Below, in pieces: positions 1 through 8,126 of a stretch of 64,000 nt of DNA. The DNA comes from Barnesiella sp. (lineage in GTDB: Bacteria > Bacteroidota > Bacteroidia > Bacteroidales > Muribaculaceae). The DNA lies in assembly GCA_014800945.1 (NCBI GenBank), contig JAAVFD010000010.1, positions 54,656 to 118,655 on the forward strand, in the 5' to 3' direction. Below the pieces are notes generated by a model. The model was not told the origin of the DNA. It made no database searches and saw only the letters and a program-made list of their open reading frames with translations. The translations under genes and the position numbers were made by a program. Each line of letters opens with the position of its first letter. Positions within the stretch are counted from its first letter, which is position 1.

Positions 1-1119
1 TCATATAAATGGATAAGCACTTCCTCACAGACTAACGATGAACAGACTCGGAACACCACCATTGCCGACATCATGAGCCGCACGAGCGTAAGGTCATACT
101 CCGGAAAGGAGGTTGAAAGTGAAAAAATTGATACTCTGCTTCGAGCTGCAATGGCAGCCCCTACAGCAGGCAACAAACAGCCCTGGCGATTCATTGTTGT
201 AAATGATAAAGCTGTCTTGAACGCCATCGGCACAAATTTTCATTCTATGACAATGGCTAAAGAAGCATCGGTGGCTGTGGTGATGTGCGGTGACACAACC
301 GCTACATTCAAGGGCGATGCACAGGCCTATTGGGTTCAGGATGTGTCTGCCGCATCAGAAAACCTTTTACTCGCTGCCCATGCCATGGGGCTCGGTGCTG
401 TATGGTGTGGCATTTATCCACAGCTGGATAGGGTAACGCAGTTTTCACAAATGCTTGGTCTGCCTGAAAATATTATTCCTATGGCTTGTATCTGCATAGG
501 TTATCCTGCCGGTGAAACCACACCTAAAGATAAATGGAAACCGGAGAATATTCACTACAACACATGGGATAGTGCGTCTGCCAAACTGCCGGAAGCTAAA
601 GAAAAGACATTCTCTGAATTTGATGTTACTAAACAGTGGAGTGAAAATCCTTTCAATTTCTTCAGAGGGGACGGTCTGCTCCTTGCCGCCGGCAATCGTG
701 AGAGTAACAACGCCATGACCATAGGCTGGGGAGCATTAGGCAATATTTGGCAGAGAGATGCATCTACTGTTACGGTATATGTGGCTGAAGGACGTTACAC
801 ATATCAGTTTATGGAGAATAGTAAATATTTCACTGTCATGCAGTTTGACCGGGAGCACTCCAATGTGCTATCATATATGGGCAGCCATTCCGGAAGAGAC
901 GGTGACAAGGCTGCCGCACTCGGACTCCACACCCTCTATACCGAACACGGAACCCCATACTATGCCGAAGCAACTCTTGTGCTTGAATGTGAATTGCTCT
1001 ATCACTATAAGTTCATGCCCGAAGGCATGAACGCTGATATTCAGCGCTTCTACAGTAATTTCCCCGCCGGAGTTCATCATCAGTACATCGGCAAGATTGT
1101 TAAGGCACTCCGCAAATAA
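1..1119 (+). CDS. Nitroreductase-flavin reductase fusion protein (5' partial)
   Basis: The reading frame is open from base 1, and the codons before the ATG at 73 read as a polar linker running straight into the nitroreductase core, so the true start lies upstream of the window and ATG 73 is not the start. The first part has the nitroreductase signature SRTSVRSY followed by PTAGNKQPW (FMN binding) and GLGAVWCGIYP. From about base 640 a second domain begins (NPFNFF, AMTIGWG) that resembles flavin reductase-like FMN-binding folds. The expected role is an NAD(P)H-dependent oxidoreductase that both binds and may recycle FMN; the substrate is unknown. The polar N-terminal linker would fit a secreted or lipoprotein form, but the signal is outside the window. 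The next gene follows on the same strand after about 57 bases. Confidence 0.8.
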   Translation, partial: SYKWISTSSQTNDEQTRNTTIADIMSRTSVRSYSGKEVESEKIDTLLRAAMAAPTAGNKQPWRFIVVNDKAVLNAIGTNFHSMTMAKEASVAVVMCGDTTATFKGDAQAYWVQDVSAASENLLLAAHAMGLGAVWCGIYPQLDRVTQFSQMLGLPENIIPMACICIGYPAGETTPKDKWKPENIHYNTWDSASAKLPEAKEKTFSEFDVTKQWSENPFNFFRGDGLLLAAGNRESNNAMTIGWGALGNIWQRDASTVTVYVAEGRYTYQFMENSKYFTVMQFDREHSNVLSYMGSHSGRDGDKAAALGLHTLYTEHGTPYYAEATLVLECELLYHYKFMPEGMNADIQRFYSNFPAGVHHQYIGKIVKALRK

Positions 1120-1176
1120 CACAAATACCGGAACCAGACGCTTATATAATCAGGTTACAATTAATTGAACAAGATA

Positions 1177-1563
1177 ATGAGGTTGAATAAAGTACACCAC
1201 ATAGCTATCATAGCATCAGACTATGCACGCAGTCTTGACTTTTACACCGGAGTGCTTGGTCTGTCCATTATTTCTGAAAATTACCGACCGGAACGTGACT
1301 CATATAAAACTGATTTGGCTCTGAACGGAAACTATATCATCGAACTCTTCTCTTTTCCAAATCCACCGGCTCGGTTAAGTCACCCCGAAGCAACAGGATT
1401 GCGTCATCTGGCATTTGAGGTTGATGACATCAACAAGGCTGTTGAAGAATTAGATGCCAAAGGCATTGACCATGAACAGCTCCGAACCGATGAATACACA
1501 GGTAAGCGTTTTATCTTCATTCAGGATCCGGATGGACTTCCCATTGAGTTTTACGAAAAATAG
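1177..1563 (+). CDS. VOC (glyoxalase/dioxygenase) family protein, YaeR-like
   Basis: Small single-domain vicinal-oxygen-chelate protein of 128 residues, the usual length for the YaeR/SMU1112c-type lactoylglutathione lyase-like group. Candidate metal ligands are visible in the family order: His in KVHHIAI near the N-terminus, Glu in NYIIELF, His in GLRHLAFEVDD and Glu in LPIEFYEK at the C-terminus. I chose ATG 1177; a TTG four codons upstream at 1165 is also in frame but ATG gives the normal family N-terminus (MRLNKVHH). It lies downstream of the nitroreductase fusion on the same strand. The true substrate cannot be told from sequence; members are often annotated as glyoxalase without proof. 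Confidence 0.85.
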   Translation: MRLNKVHHIAIIASDYARSLDFYTGVLGLSIISENYRPERDSYKTDLALNGNYIIELFSFPNPPARLSHPEATGLRHLAFEVDDINKAVEELDAKGIDHEQLRTDEYTGKRFIFIQDPDGLPIEFYEK

Positions 1564-1623
1564 CTAATAATGAACATACGTGAAATCATTAAATGTTTTC
1601 GATGAATAGTTGCGATTATTTTT

Positions 1624-1631
1624 TAACTTTG
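1624..1631 (+). promoter_or_regulatory. Bacteroidetes -7 promoter element
   Basis: TAACTTTG matches the TAnnTTTG consensus and lies about 80 bases before the metallophosphoesterase start in a non-coding gap, giving an expected leader of about 70 nt. Confidence 0.5.
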
Positions 1632-1710
1632 CGAAATGACGGTGACTTTATGAGTGTTAAGCATTCATGTTCATTGGTGTAATTGGCTGGTGCCATAAAA
1701 ATATTAGGAA

Positions 1711-2889
1711 ATGATAATAGTTGTATTCTGCATTATAGCTCTGCTGTTCACATTAGCTGACGTATATATCGTGGTGTCTGTGCTCCACCACACATCTTGG
1801 TTTGCCAAGGTATGGTTATTTATTCCTCCGTTGGCATATTGGGCGTTGATTTTATGGATGTTTATAACAGGTGACACTCGACAGATGACTCTAAACAGTG
1901 TCATGTGGTTTACCATAGGACTTGTGTTGCCTACTCTGGTTTTCGCCCTTTTATCTATCATAGGCAAGGAGTTGGGTAGGGCATGGCATCCGTTCTATCC
2001 TATTTTCACCGGTATAGGTATTTGTGTTGCAGTAGCTTGGCTTTTCATTTTCATATTCGGTTCGGTGTTTGGGTGGCGACGTCTGGAAGTGAAGAACACG
2101 GACATTACTTTATCCAATCTGCCTGAAAATTTCAATGGCTATCGTATAGTTCAGCTTTCTGACCTTCATATCGGATTATATGAAATAGTACCGGATGCTC
2201 TGTCACGAATTGTTAAGAGAGTTAATTCTCTTAACCCCGATTTGATAGTATTTACAGGTGATCTTGTCAATATATCGCCTGAAGAGGTTGTTCCGTTTGC
2301 AGAAATGCTCAGTCAACTGAATGCAACCGACGGTGTAATTTCCATTCTCGGAAATCACGATTACTGCGTTTATAAGAAATATAGGGAAGGGGAGAATCCG
2401 GATAGTGCTCTGGCATTAGTCATAGAAGCTGAAGATTCTATTGGATGGAATTTGCTTCGCAATGAATCTGTGCAGATTGTGAGAGGAAACGACAGCATAG
2501 CTGTTGTAGGTATAGACTATACCGGTAGCAAGGATTTCCCGGATAAATCGGATATAAGGAAAGCTATGGAGAAAATACCTGAAAATGAGTGTACTATTCT
2601 ACTTTGTCATGATCCATCTTATTGGCGTAAGGAAGTATTGCTAACCACCGAAATTCCACTGATGCTTGCGGGACATACCCATGGAATGCAATTTCAGATG
2701 GGTAATTTTTCTCCGGCATCATGGTTATATCCCGAATGGAATGGGCTTTACGCTGAGAAAGACAGGTATCTGAACGTTAATACCGGAGTTGGAGGTAATT
2801 TTGCATTCAGATTTGGAGTATATCCTACTATTGATGTGCTGACTCTTCATTGTCCTGAAAGCAGTGTGCCAAGCGAGACAAATTCTTAA
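1711..2889 (+). CDS. Membrane-anchored metallophosphoesterase
   Basis: A calcineurin-like phosphoesterase of 392 residues with an N-terminal membrane region. Four hydrophobic segments lie at about residues 1-20, 30-50, 65-88 and 105-125, followed by the catalytic domain. The metal-binding motifs appear in order: DLH (151-153), GD in FTGDLVN, GNHD (214-217) and GHTHG (321-325). This matches the YkuE/YaeI-like group, which acts on phosphoester or UDP-sugar lipid substrates at the membrane in some bacteria; the substrate here is unknown. It appears monocistronic, with its own -7 element upstream and the converging tRNA-Ser terminator just downstream. Confidence 0.9.
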   Translation: MIIVVFCIIALLFTLADVYIVVSVLHHTSWFAKVWLFIPPLAYWALILWMFITGDTRQMTLNSVMWFTIGLVLPTLVFALLSIIGKELGRAWHPFYPIFTGIGICVAVAWLFIFIFGSVFGWRRLEVKNTDITLSNLPENFNGYRIVQLSDLHIGLYEIVPDALSRIVKRVNSLNPDLIVFTGDLVNISPEEVVPFAEMLSQLNATDGVISILGNHDYCVYKKYREGENPDSALALVIEAEDSIGWNLLRNESVQIVRGNDSIAVVGIDYTGSKDFPDKSDIRKAMEKIPENECTILLCHDPSYWRKEVLLTTEIPLMLAGHTHGMQFQMGNFSPASWLYPEWNGLYAEKDRYLNVNTGVGGNFAFRFGVYPTIDVLTLHCPESSVPSETNS

Positions 2890-2911
2890 GGACAATATTA
2901 CCATTTTAAGT

Positions 2912-2935
2912 AAAAAAAGCAGCCATAGGGCTGCT
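2912..2935 (-). terminator. Rho-independent terminator of tRNA-Ser
   Basis: Read on the minus strand, a 7-bp stem AGCAGCC/GGCTGCT with a four-base loop is followed by a run of seven T residues, immediately after the tRNA-Ser CCA end. Confidence 0.85.
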
Positions 2936-2938
2936 CTT

Positions 2939-3028
<90 letters not shown>

Positions 3029-3069
3029 AAAAATGGGGTCGCAATATGTCATAGCCTTTGCCAAGGCTG

Positions 3070-3159
3070 GGAAAAGCAGGGATTCTTTCTACGCTGCGCT
3101 CCGAAAGCGCTTACGCGATAACGAACCCTGAAGCCGATCGACCACTCCGGCACTTTTCC
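3070..3159 (-). pseudogene. Broken tRNA-Ser with hairpin inserted in the T loop
   Basis: The minus strand starts with the same acceptor and D-arm as the intact tRNA-Ser (GGAAAAGTGCC, GAGTGGTCGAT) and ends with AATCCCTGCTTTTCC, but the anticodon arm and the long variable arm are missing. The T arm is split exactly inside its TTCGAA loop by 37 bases (3086-3122), which contain an inverted repeat GCGCT/AGCGC. It lies 41 bases upstream of the intact tRNA-Ser, and a separate short hairpin (AGCCTT/AAGGCT, 3053-3068) lies between them. It cannot fold as a working tRNA. Seen directly; the mechanism of the insertion is inference. Confidence 0.85.
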
Positions 3160-3166
3160 GATGATG

Positions 3167-3174
3167 CAAAGTTA
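3167..3174 (-). promoter_or_regulatory. -7 promoter element of the tRNA-Ser pair
   Basis: TAACTTTG on the minus strand lies 7 bases before the 5' end of the broken tRNA-Ser. No comparable element is seen between the broken and the intact copy, so the intact tRNA is probably read through from here. Confidence 0.55.
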
Positions 3175-3193
3175 GTAAAGATTTTTTGGATAA

Positions 3194-3214
3194 CGATATT
3201 TATTTTACAAGTTC
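3194..3214. repeat. Direct repeat, left copy (end of DUF3037 gene)
   Basis: CGATATTTATTTTAC followed by one variable base and AGTTC. It matches 4358-4378 at 20 of 21 positions. Read on the minus strand it preserves the last sense codons and stop (TELVK, stop) of the DUF3037 gene whose intact 3' end is the right copy. It suggests an insertion footprint or the relic of a second DUF3037 copy. Confidence 0.7.
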
Positions 3215-3570
3215 GGTTCAAGGCGGAAGTTACTAGACGAGGAAGAAGATTCTTCATTGAGGTTTTCTGTGGAAAATATTGAAGATTCAGAAAATGTGAA
3301 GTTGGATTATTATGTAGATCCTCACTGCATACCGAAGGCTTATTACATTACATCCAATAGTTGTGCTAGTGAGATAACTATAAGATGCACGAATGCCAAT
3401 TCTTTGTTTATCGACGAGAATATTGCCAATCATGAATATGTAGCACGGATGGGCACTGGTGGGCTGAAATTGCTAATTTAAACACCGTAATATTTCATTT
3501 CGATGCAATAGATGTCAATCCGGATGAGGAAATAGCTGTTCTTTATGGAGTGTTAAATGTTTCCTCTTAA
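3194..3570 (+). pseudogene. Frameshifted remnant of an unrecognised protein
   Basis: One frame is open from 3194 to a stop at 3479-3481 and has a protein-like sequence (DYYVDPHCIPKAYYI, SEITIRCTN). A second frame then continues with equally protein-like sequence (AEIANLNTVIFHF, DAIDVNPDEEI) to a stop at 3568-3570. The switch lies near 3445-3465, where the two frames together read as one continuous soluble protein end. The only starts in the first frame are weak (TTG 3257). I see no family match. It lies between the broken tRNA-Ser and an AT-rich orphan gene, inside the segment flanked by the 21-bp direct repeat. It could instead be a short real ORF followed by chance coding potential. Confidence 0.5.
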
Positions 3571-3665
3571 ATAAATAAAAAAGGAGTGGTTAAGACCTAT
3601 ATCACAGTAAATAGGATAAATAAACCTATGAAACAAATTTGATTACATTGGGATAAGGAATAATA

Positions 3666-4289
3666 TTATTGTTGGCTTGAATCTAATATTCTTTCAAAAT
3701 CAGGTATTTTCATGTAACGATTAAACAACTCCTCACGATACTCTTCGGATGTAATTTTGTTGTCATAGTATTCCTCTATCAGGTCTTCTTCTCGCCATGA
3801 TTCTGGATCTTCGAGAATTGCTTGAGAGGTTAGAATCCTTGTTTTAAAAGCAGAGTATATGGATAGAGCAAATTGTTCGATTTCTACAACGGCAACAAGT
3901 GAATCATCTGCGACAACCTTATCAACTTCATCTTGAGAGTCAATTTTTAAGAAACAGTTCAATACGCCGTATTCTACAGAAGAATTTTTCTTATAGACAT
4001 TTGTCGGCATCATTCCAATAATAATCTTATATAATTCGCAGTCTATTTGAATAGACATAACTCCATCCTTGAAAAACCAGCCCTTAAGCATATCACGAAT
4101 ATTTTCAAGAGGGCTGTAAACTTCCGAGATACTGAAAACAAACATTCTACCATCTGAAGATGAAAGCGTAATATCAAACCATCCAAATTCAGGTTCGTCA
4201 ACTATAACATTTATTTTAGCACAAGAGATATTCCAGTCATAAATGCTTTTCCAGGATTTTTGTATCTGTTCCCAAATATATTTTTTCAT
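3666..4289 (-). CDS. Hypothetical protein, AT-rich orphan
   Basis: A 207-residue soluble acidic protein starting MKKYIWEQIQKSW. I do not recognise the family. There is no signal peptide and no membrane segment; the first half alternates beta-like stretches (KINVIVDEPEFGWFDITL, GVMSIQIDCELYKIIIG) and the end is helical and charged (EEDLIEEYYDNKITSEEYREELF). The gene is visibly more AT-rich than the genes around it and sits between a gene remnant and the 21-bp repeat, which suggests horizontal gain. The general look resembles orphan immunity proteins of polymorphic toxin systems, but that is a guess and no toxin gene is present nearby. Confidence 0.6.
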   Translation of the reverse strand: MKKYIWEQIQKSWKSIYDWNISCAKINVIVDEPEFGWFDITLSSSDGRMFVFSISEVYSPLENIRDMLKGWFFKDGVMSIQIDCELYKIIIGMMPTNVYKKNSSVEYGVLNCFLKIDSQDEVDKVVADDSLVAVVEIEQFALSIYSAFKTRILTSQAILEDPESWREEDLIEEYYDNKITSEEYREELFNRYMKIPDFERILDSSQQ

Positions 4290-4357
4290 AAATATGAACT
4301 TTATTTCAATGGTGTCAGGTTTCGAAGTATTCTATAAGGGTAACTATTGTGCAGTAT

Positions 4358-4378
4358 CGATATTTATTTTACGAGTTC
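4358..4378. repeat. Direct repeat, right copy (3' end of DUF3037 gene)
   Basis: CGATATTTATTTTAC, one variable base, AGTTC. It contains the stop codon and last codons of the minus-strand DUF3037 gene and matches 3194-3214 at 20 of 21 positions, so about 1.16 kb lies between the two copies. Confidence 0.7.
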
Positions 4379-4738
4379 TGTGAGGAGACGGTTGAAGGTG
4401 TGGTCAAGATCAAAGGTTATGCCGGGATGAGGTCGGGAGGTCTGCACACAGGTGCTTTTAACTGCAGTGAGCCATCTGAACCGTTCTTCAATAGGCATTT
4501 CCTTGAATTTGCCAATGCCTTCACACACGCTTTTGAAAACTTCAAGTTGGCTGAGGGGTAGGGTGGTGTCTGTGTCACGGGCAATAGCTTCAATACGTTT
4601 TATGTCGGGACATATCTCCACTTTTATCCATTTACTGCGTTTGCTCATCATAATGAGTCCTACATTGACAAATTCTTCCCTTTCTACTTTGGGAATAAGG
4701 CGAATCACCGCATACTCATATAATATTTTGTCTTGCAT
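4364..4738 (-). CDS. DUF3037 domain protein
   Basis: A 124-residue protein starting MQDKILYEYAVIRLIPKVEREEFVNVGLIM, the normal DUF3037 N-terminus. A longer in-frame extension (to 4828) only covers the end of the preceding HipA-like gene, so I use ATG at 4738. The two genes overlap by 23 bases, implying translational coupling. DUF3037 genes are often found next to HipA-like kinase genes, as here; the function of the pair is not established. It is the last gene of the minus-strand unit that begins with the GH29 fucosidase. Its 3' end is duplicated at 3194-3214. Confidence 0.85.
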   Translation of the reverse strand: MQDKILYEYAVIRLIPKVEREEFVNVGLIMMSKRSKWIKVEICPDIKRIEAIARDTDTTLPLSQLEVFKSVCEGIGKFKEMPIEERFRWLTAVKSTCVQTSRPHPGITFDLDHTFNRLLTELVK

Positions 4739-5501
4739 CGATAGCTGTTTTAGTGAATATAGGTGAGTACTCAAGCCGCTTGGTGAGGAAGTCGTTATAA
4801 ACCTGACGTATCTGTTCAGGCGTTTCATCGCTGCCTTCGTGTTTCAGCCATTCGTCCGGAATCATCGCAGTTATTTCATCAATATCTCCGGGTGTAATTT
4901 TTTGAAGCATCAGATGCGATGCTTCTTCTATATTTGATGCCTGATGTAGCAATGCATGGTCTTTGATGTAGGGGAAGGGGGAGGCGGCACTTTTTTCCCA
5001 GTCTTTCCATGAATGGTGAAACATCAGTGATGCTCCGTGGTCAATAAGCCAAGGCTCGGAGTGCCACATAAGCATATTGGTGTTTCGTGTAGTACGATCA
5101 ACATTTGTAAGAAATGAGTCGAGCCAAACTATTTTAGAGGCTTCGAGAGGGTCAATTCTATTCAGATAGGGGTCAAGCGTAACCGCCCCTGATAGAAAGT
5201 GCATGCCAAGATTGAGACCCCGGCTTGCCTTGAGCAGATCCTGCACCTCTTCATCGGGTTCGGTTCTTCCAAAGTTCTCGTCAAGGTCAAGAAAAATGAG
5301 CTCAGGCACTCTCAGCCCGGCCTTACGGGCTATCTCTCCGCCAATCAGCTCAGCAATAAGCGCTTTAGCACCATGCCCGGCGCCGCGCATCTTGACAACG
5401 TATTTGAAATCGTCATCAGCCTCAGCGAGGACGGGTAGAGACCCGCCCTCGCGCAATGGCATGATGAATCGTGTAACCTGTTGGTGTCGTAGTTCAGACA
5501 T
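4716..5501 (-). CDS. HipA-like kinase family protein
   Basis: A 261-residue protein resembling the short stand-alone HipA-like kinase group (HipA_2 type) rather than the long HipA toxin. Visible features are an N-terminal nucleotide-binding half (YVVKMRGAG with a candidate catalytic lysine, then LIAELIGGEIARKAGL), WLDSFLTNVDRTTRNTNML as the catalytic loop with Asp and Asn, and LIDHGASLMFHHSW as the metal-binding DHG-like segment. Its start overlaps the stop of the transglutaminase gene by one base (TAATG) and its end overlaps the DUF3037 gene by 23 bases. No HipB-like antitoxin is nearby, so a classic HipBA module is unlikely; a conserved kinase/DUF3037 pair is the better description. Confidence 0.8.
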   Translation of the reverse strand: MSELRHQQVTRFIMPLREGGSLPVLAEADDDFKYVVKMRGAGHGAKALIAELIGGEIARKAGLRVPELIFLDLDENFGRTEPDEEVQDLLKASRGLNLGMHFLSGAVTLDPYLNRIDPLEASKIVWLDSFLTNVDRTTRNTNMLMWHSEPWLIDHGASLMFHHSWKDWEKSAASPFPYIKDHALLHQASNIEEASHLMLQKITPGDIDEITAMIPDEWLKHEGSDETPEQIRQVYNDFLTKRLEYSPIFTKTAIDARQNII

Positions 5502-8122
5502 TATTCAGCGAGTTGGTGGATGGTGTCAACCAATTGCTCTCCGAGTCCGATAGTGTAGCCTTGCGACACAAATACGATACGGTTGAATGTGTCGGCTATA
5601 ATGAATATCGGTCTTTCGGTTTCAGGCAGTTTGAGCGCACTGATAATCTCGGCTGCAATTTTGCCGTTTGTGTCAATTCCGAATGAAGCGGTAGAGGGGA
5701 GAGGCGGGAGCAGTGAAGCATCAAATCGTTCTGCGTCCTGCTTGTCCTTGAACAAGAGAATCATTGAGCGACCCCATTTCTCAAATTCCGGATTAAGTGC
5801 GGCTATGTCTCGTAGGGCATGATTTGTCGGCTCATGGTTGGGTGTGAGAATACCGATAACATAGTAGCCTCTTCCGGTAGTTGAAAGAACCGATTTTTCA
5901 GTACCCGTAGTAAGGTCGGTGTAGAGGTTTTCAGAGTTGAAATTGCCGATAACCTGAACTCCTTTTTCATCTTGACGGAGAACGAGAGTATCTTTGAGTT
6001 CCTGACCGGGTTCTATGGTAATGAAATCCGTTCTTGCAAGCACTCCTCCGTCAGCCATCCTTTGTCCGGTAACAATCATATACTGTCCGGGGTCTATCTC
6101 AGCACCGTTGGCGAAGATGCTTTTCCATGTGCCGTCTTCGGGATACCCCATAAGCTGAGGCTCACCGTCAACGATTTTTGATATAGAGAATTGGGTATAG
6201 TAGCGGGGATCGTCTATTCTGCCGGTTTTTGTAAAGTCAAGTGTGAGTTTACCGGGTTTGGCGGCAATTGCCTGACTGTCATTACCGGAGAAATTCACAT
6301 CCTGCCAATTACCGTTTTCATCTGCCCACTGAGTTTTTCCTGTGACAGGGTCAATTCGCGCCGGAATGCCGGCAGTTCTTGCAAGAGTGACGAAATAAAT
6401 GTCCCGTGAGGCTGCATTTGCCGCCTTAGCCTTGTGAACAGCTTCGGGACTCATCCTCACATTGCCTGGATACCAGTCGGGCAGAAGTGTTATAGTCTCA
6501 CTTATCTCCTTAACCAAAGTGGCGGGATTAGCCTTATATGATGCAAGTTTACGAGCCGGAATATTATTTGAGAAATATGAACGGAAAAGTGACAGAGCCT
6601 CGTTGTCAACCCTTGGATTAAGAATATAATCCACATAAAGTTCACCGATAGCAACCGGAGTTGTAAGCTGGTCAACGAGAATAGGATATGTGATATCACT
6701 ACGGTCTTTCATTGAGATAGCTCCGAGCAGTGCCATAGCTCTTTCTCTGTCAGATGCAGGTGTTGAGTGCAGGAAGTCAGATAGGACCTGATGGTTTCCT
6801 CTTGCATCAGTCATAATAGATGTGAGTCTGTCAGCATCAACTCCAAGCTCAGCAGCAAGGGCTGCGCTTTGTGCGGCTGTCATGAAAGTGGCTGTATATG
6901 CACCTCTCAGTGAATCCTCATACACTTTTCTTCTCTCATTTTCAGCTGCTTGTTCGGGTGTTACATAAACGGCGGCATTAGAGGGTGCCGGAGGAATTAT
7001 GTCCATATTATAAGCGCCCGTAGTTGCCGGTGTTTTGTTGATAGTCAAAGTTACATTTCTCTCCTTGCCGACAGAGCCTTTGGTAAATCCGAAATTTTTA
7101 CCATCCGTAGCCCATATAACAAGGTCACCGAGACCGGTGCTGAGGGAAGCGTTACCATTGGCATCAGATTTTTTTGTCGCAATCGGGTAAAATTCAGCAT
7201 AGTTATAAAGGCGGAAGCTGACAGTAGCGTCTTTTACCGGTTTTCCGTCTTTATTTAGAACGGTAACAGTTATTGTGTCAACTGGAGCATAGTTTGAAGT
7301 AACATTAATGTCTGTATAACCGGCGGGGCGTGACAGCACTTCCTCCGGTCCATCATAGTTGCCCGGCACTCTGGTATTCATCATCATGCCACGAGAGGCG
7401 GGTGCGTTGAACCATCCGAGGTTAAGGACCGGTTCCGGTTCGCAGGCTCCGAGAAAATACCATTTTCCATCAGCCCAAGCCTCAACCCAAGCATGGTTGT
7501 CATCGGTATGTGCCCAGCGTGGAGTGTAAATCTGGCGGGCAGGAATACCCATAGAGCGGAGAGCTGCAACAGTAAAGGTTGATTCCTCACCGCACCTGCC
7601 GATAGCGGTGTAAACGGTGGCGAGAGGCGAGTGAGTGCGTCCGTCCGATGGCTGATAGGTAGCTTTTTCATGACACCAGTGGTTAATTTCAAGAATGGCA
7701 TCTTTCATTGACAGATTTTTTACTCTGTCCTTGAGCTCCTCGTAGAAAACCTTTCTGTACCCATCCAGATACTCATTATTAATTCGTACAGGGAGCACGA
7801 AATGCCTGAATTCTCTGTCAGGAACTTTACTACCCCAAGGCATTTCTTTTCTTGCTTTTAGTGAATAATCCACATTTTCAAGAAAGAAGTCGCCCGAATT
7901 GTCAGCCATGTCGGGCAGGGGCATATAAGCGTACAGCACTTCAAGAGCCTGTTTCTGCTCCGGAGTGAGTTGCTTGTCAAATACAGAAAAATATTCTTTA
8001 TTGCCAACTGTTTTCTTTCTTTCAGCAAAGTCAGCCTCGACAACAGGCGATGCTATCTGAGCTGATGCGACTGCTCCGGCAAACAGGGCAAATGATATGA
8101 GTGTAATTCTTTTCACAGACAT
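5501..8122 (-). CDS. Secreted transglutaminase-like domain protein
   Basis: An 873-residue exported protein. I use ATG 8122, which gives a clean signal peptide (MSVKRITLISFALFAG...ASAQ) and leaves only 4 bases to the stop of cutC; an upstream in-frame ATG at 8194 would run inside cutC. The transglutaminase core has Cys177 in GRCGEES, His210 in NHAWVEAW and a following acidic residue. It is followed by an Ig-like segment (TVTVLNKDGKPVKDATVSF), a helical region and a second transglutaminase-like stretch (ASRDIYFVTLARTAGIPARI) that has Ser where the catalytic Cys would be, so it looks degenerate. The C-terminus has a thioredoxin-like feel (GYYVIGILTPNHEPTNHALRDI). The likely place is periplasm or surface; the substrate is unknown. 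It lies in the GH29-cutC unit. Confidence 0.85.
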   Translation of the reverse strand: MSVKRITLISFALFAGAVASAQIASPVVEADFAERKKTVGNKEYFSVFDKQLTPEQKQALEVLYAYMPLPDMADNSGDFFLENVDYSLKARKEMPWGSKVPDREFRHFVLPVRINNEYLDGYRKVFYEELKDRVKNLSMKDAILEINHWCHEKATYQPSDGRTHSPLATVYTAIGRCGEESTFTVAALRSMGIPARQIYTPRWAHTDDNHAWVEAWADGKWYFLGACEPEPVLNLGWFNAPASRGMMMNTRVPGNYDGPEEVLSRPAGYTDINVTSNYAPVDTITVTVLNKDGKPVKDATVSFRLYNYAEFYPIATKKSDANGNASLSTGLGDLVIWATDGKNFGFTKGSVGKERNVTLTINKTPATTGAYNMDIIPPAPSNAAVYVTPEQAAENERRKVYEDSLRGAYTATFMTAAQSAALAAELGVDADRLTSIMTDARGNHQVLSDFLHSTPASDRERAMALLGAISMKDRSDITYPILVDQLTTPVAIGELYVDYILNPRVDNEALSLFRSYFSNNIPARKLASYKANPATLVKEISETITLLPDWYPGNVRMSPEAVHKAKAANAASRDIYFVTLARTAGIPARIDPVTGKTQWADENGNWQDVNFSGNDSQAIAAKPGKLTLDFTKTGRIDDPRYYTQFSISKIVDGEPQLMGYPEDGTWKSIFANGAEIDPGQYMIVTGQRMADGGVLARTDFITIEPGQELKDTLVLRQDEKGVQVIGNFNSENLYTDLTTGTEKSVLSTTGRGYYVIGILTPNHEPTNHALRDIAALNPEFEKWGRSMILLFKDKQDAERFDASLLPPLPSTASFGIDTNGKIAAEIISALKLPETERPIFIIADTFNRIVFVSQGYTIGLGEQLVDTIHQLAE

Positions 8123-8126
8123 ACGT

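Noticed and set aside
3058-3282. A 74-residue plus-strand ORF
   Set aside because: It covers the broken tRNA-Ser and its promoter; not protein-like.
4739-4828. Longer start for the DUF3037 protein
   Set aside because: The extra codons only overlap the end of the HipA-like gene and lack DUF3037 similarity; the ATG at 4738 gives the normal family N-terminus.
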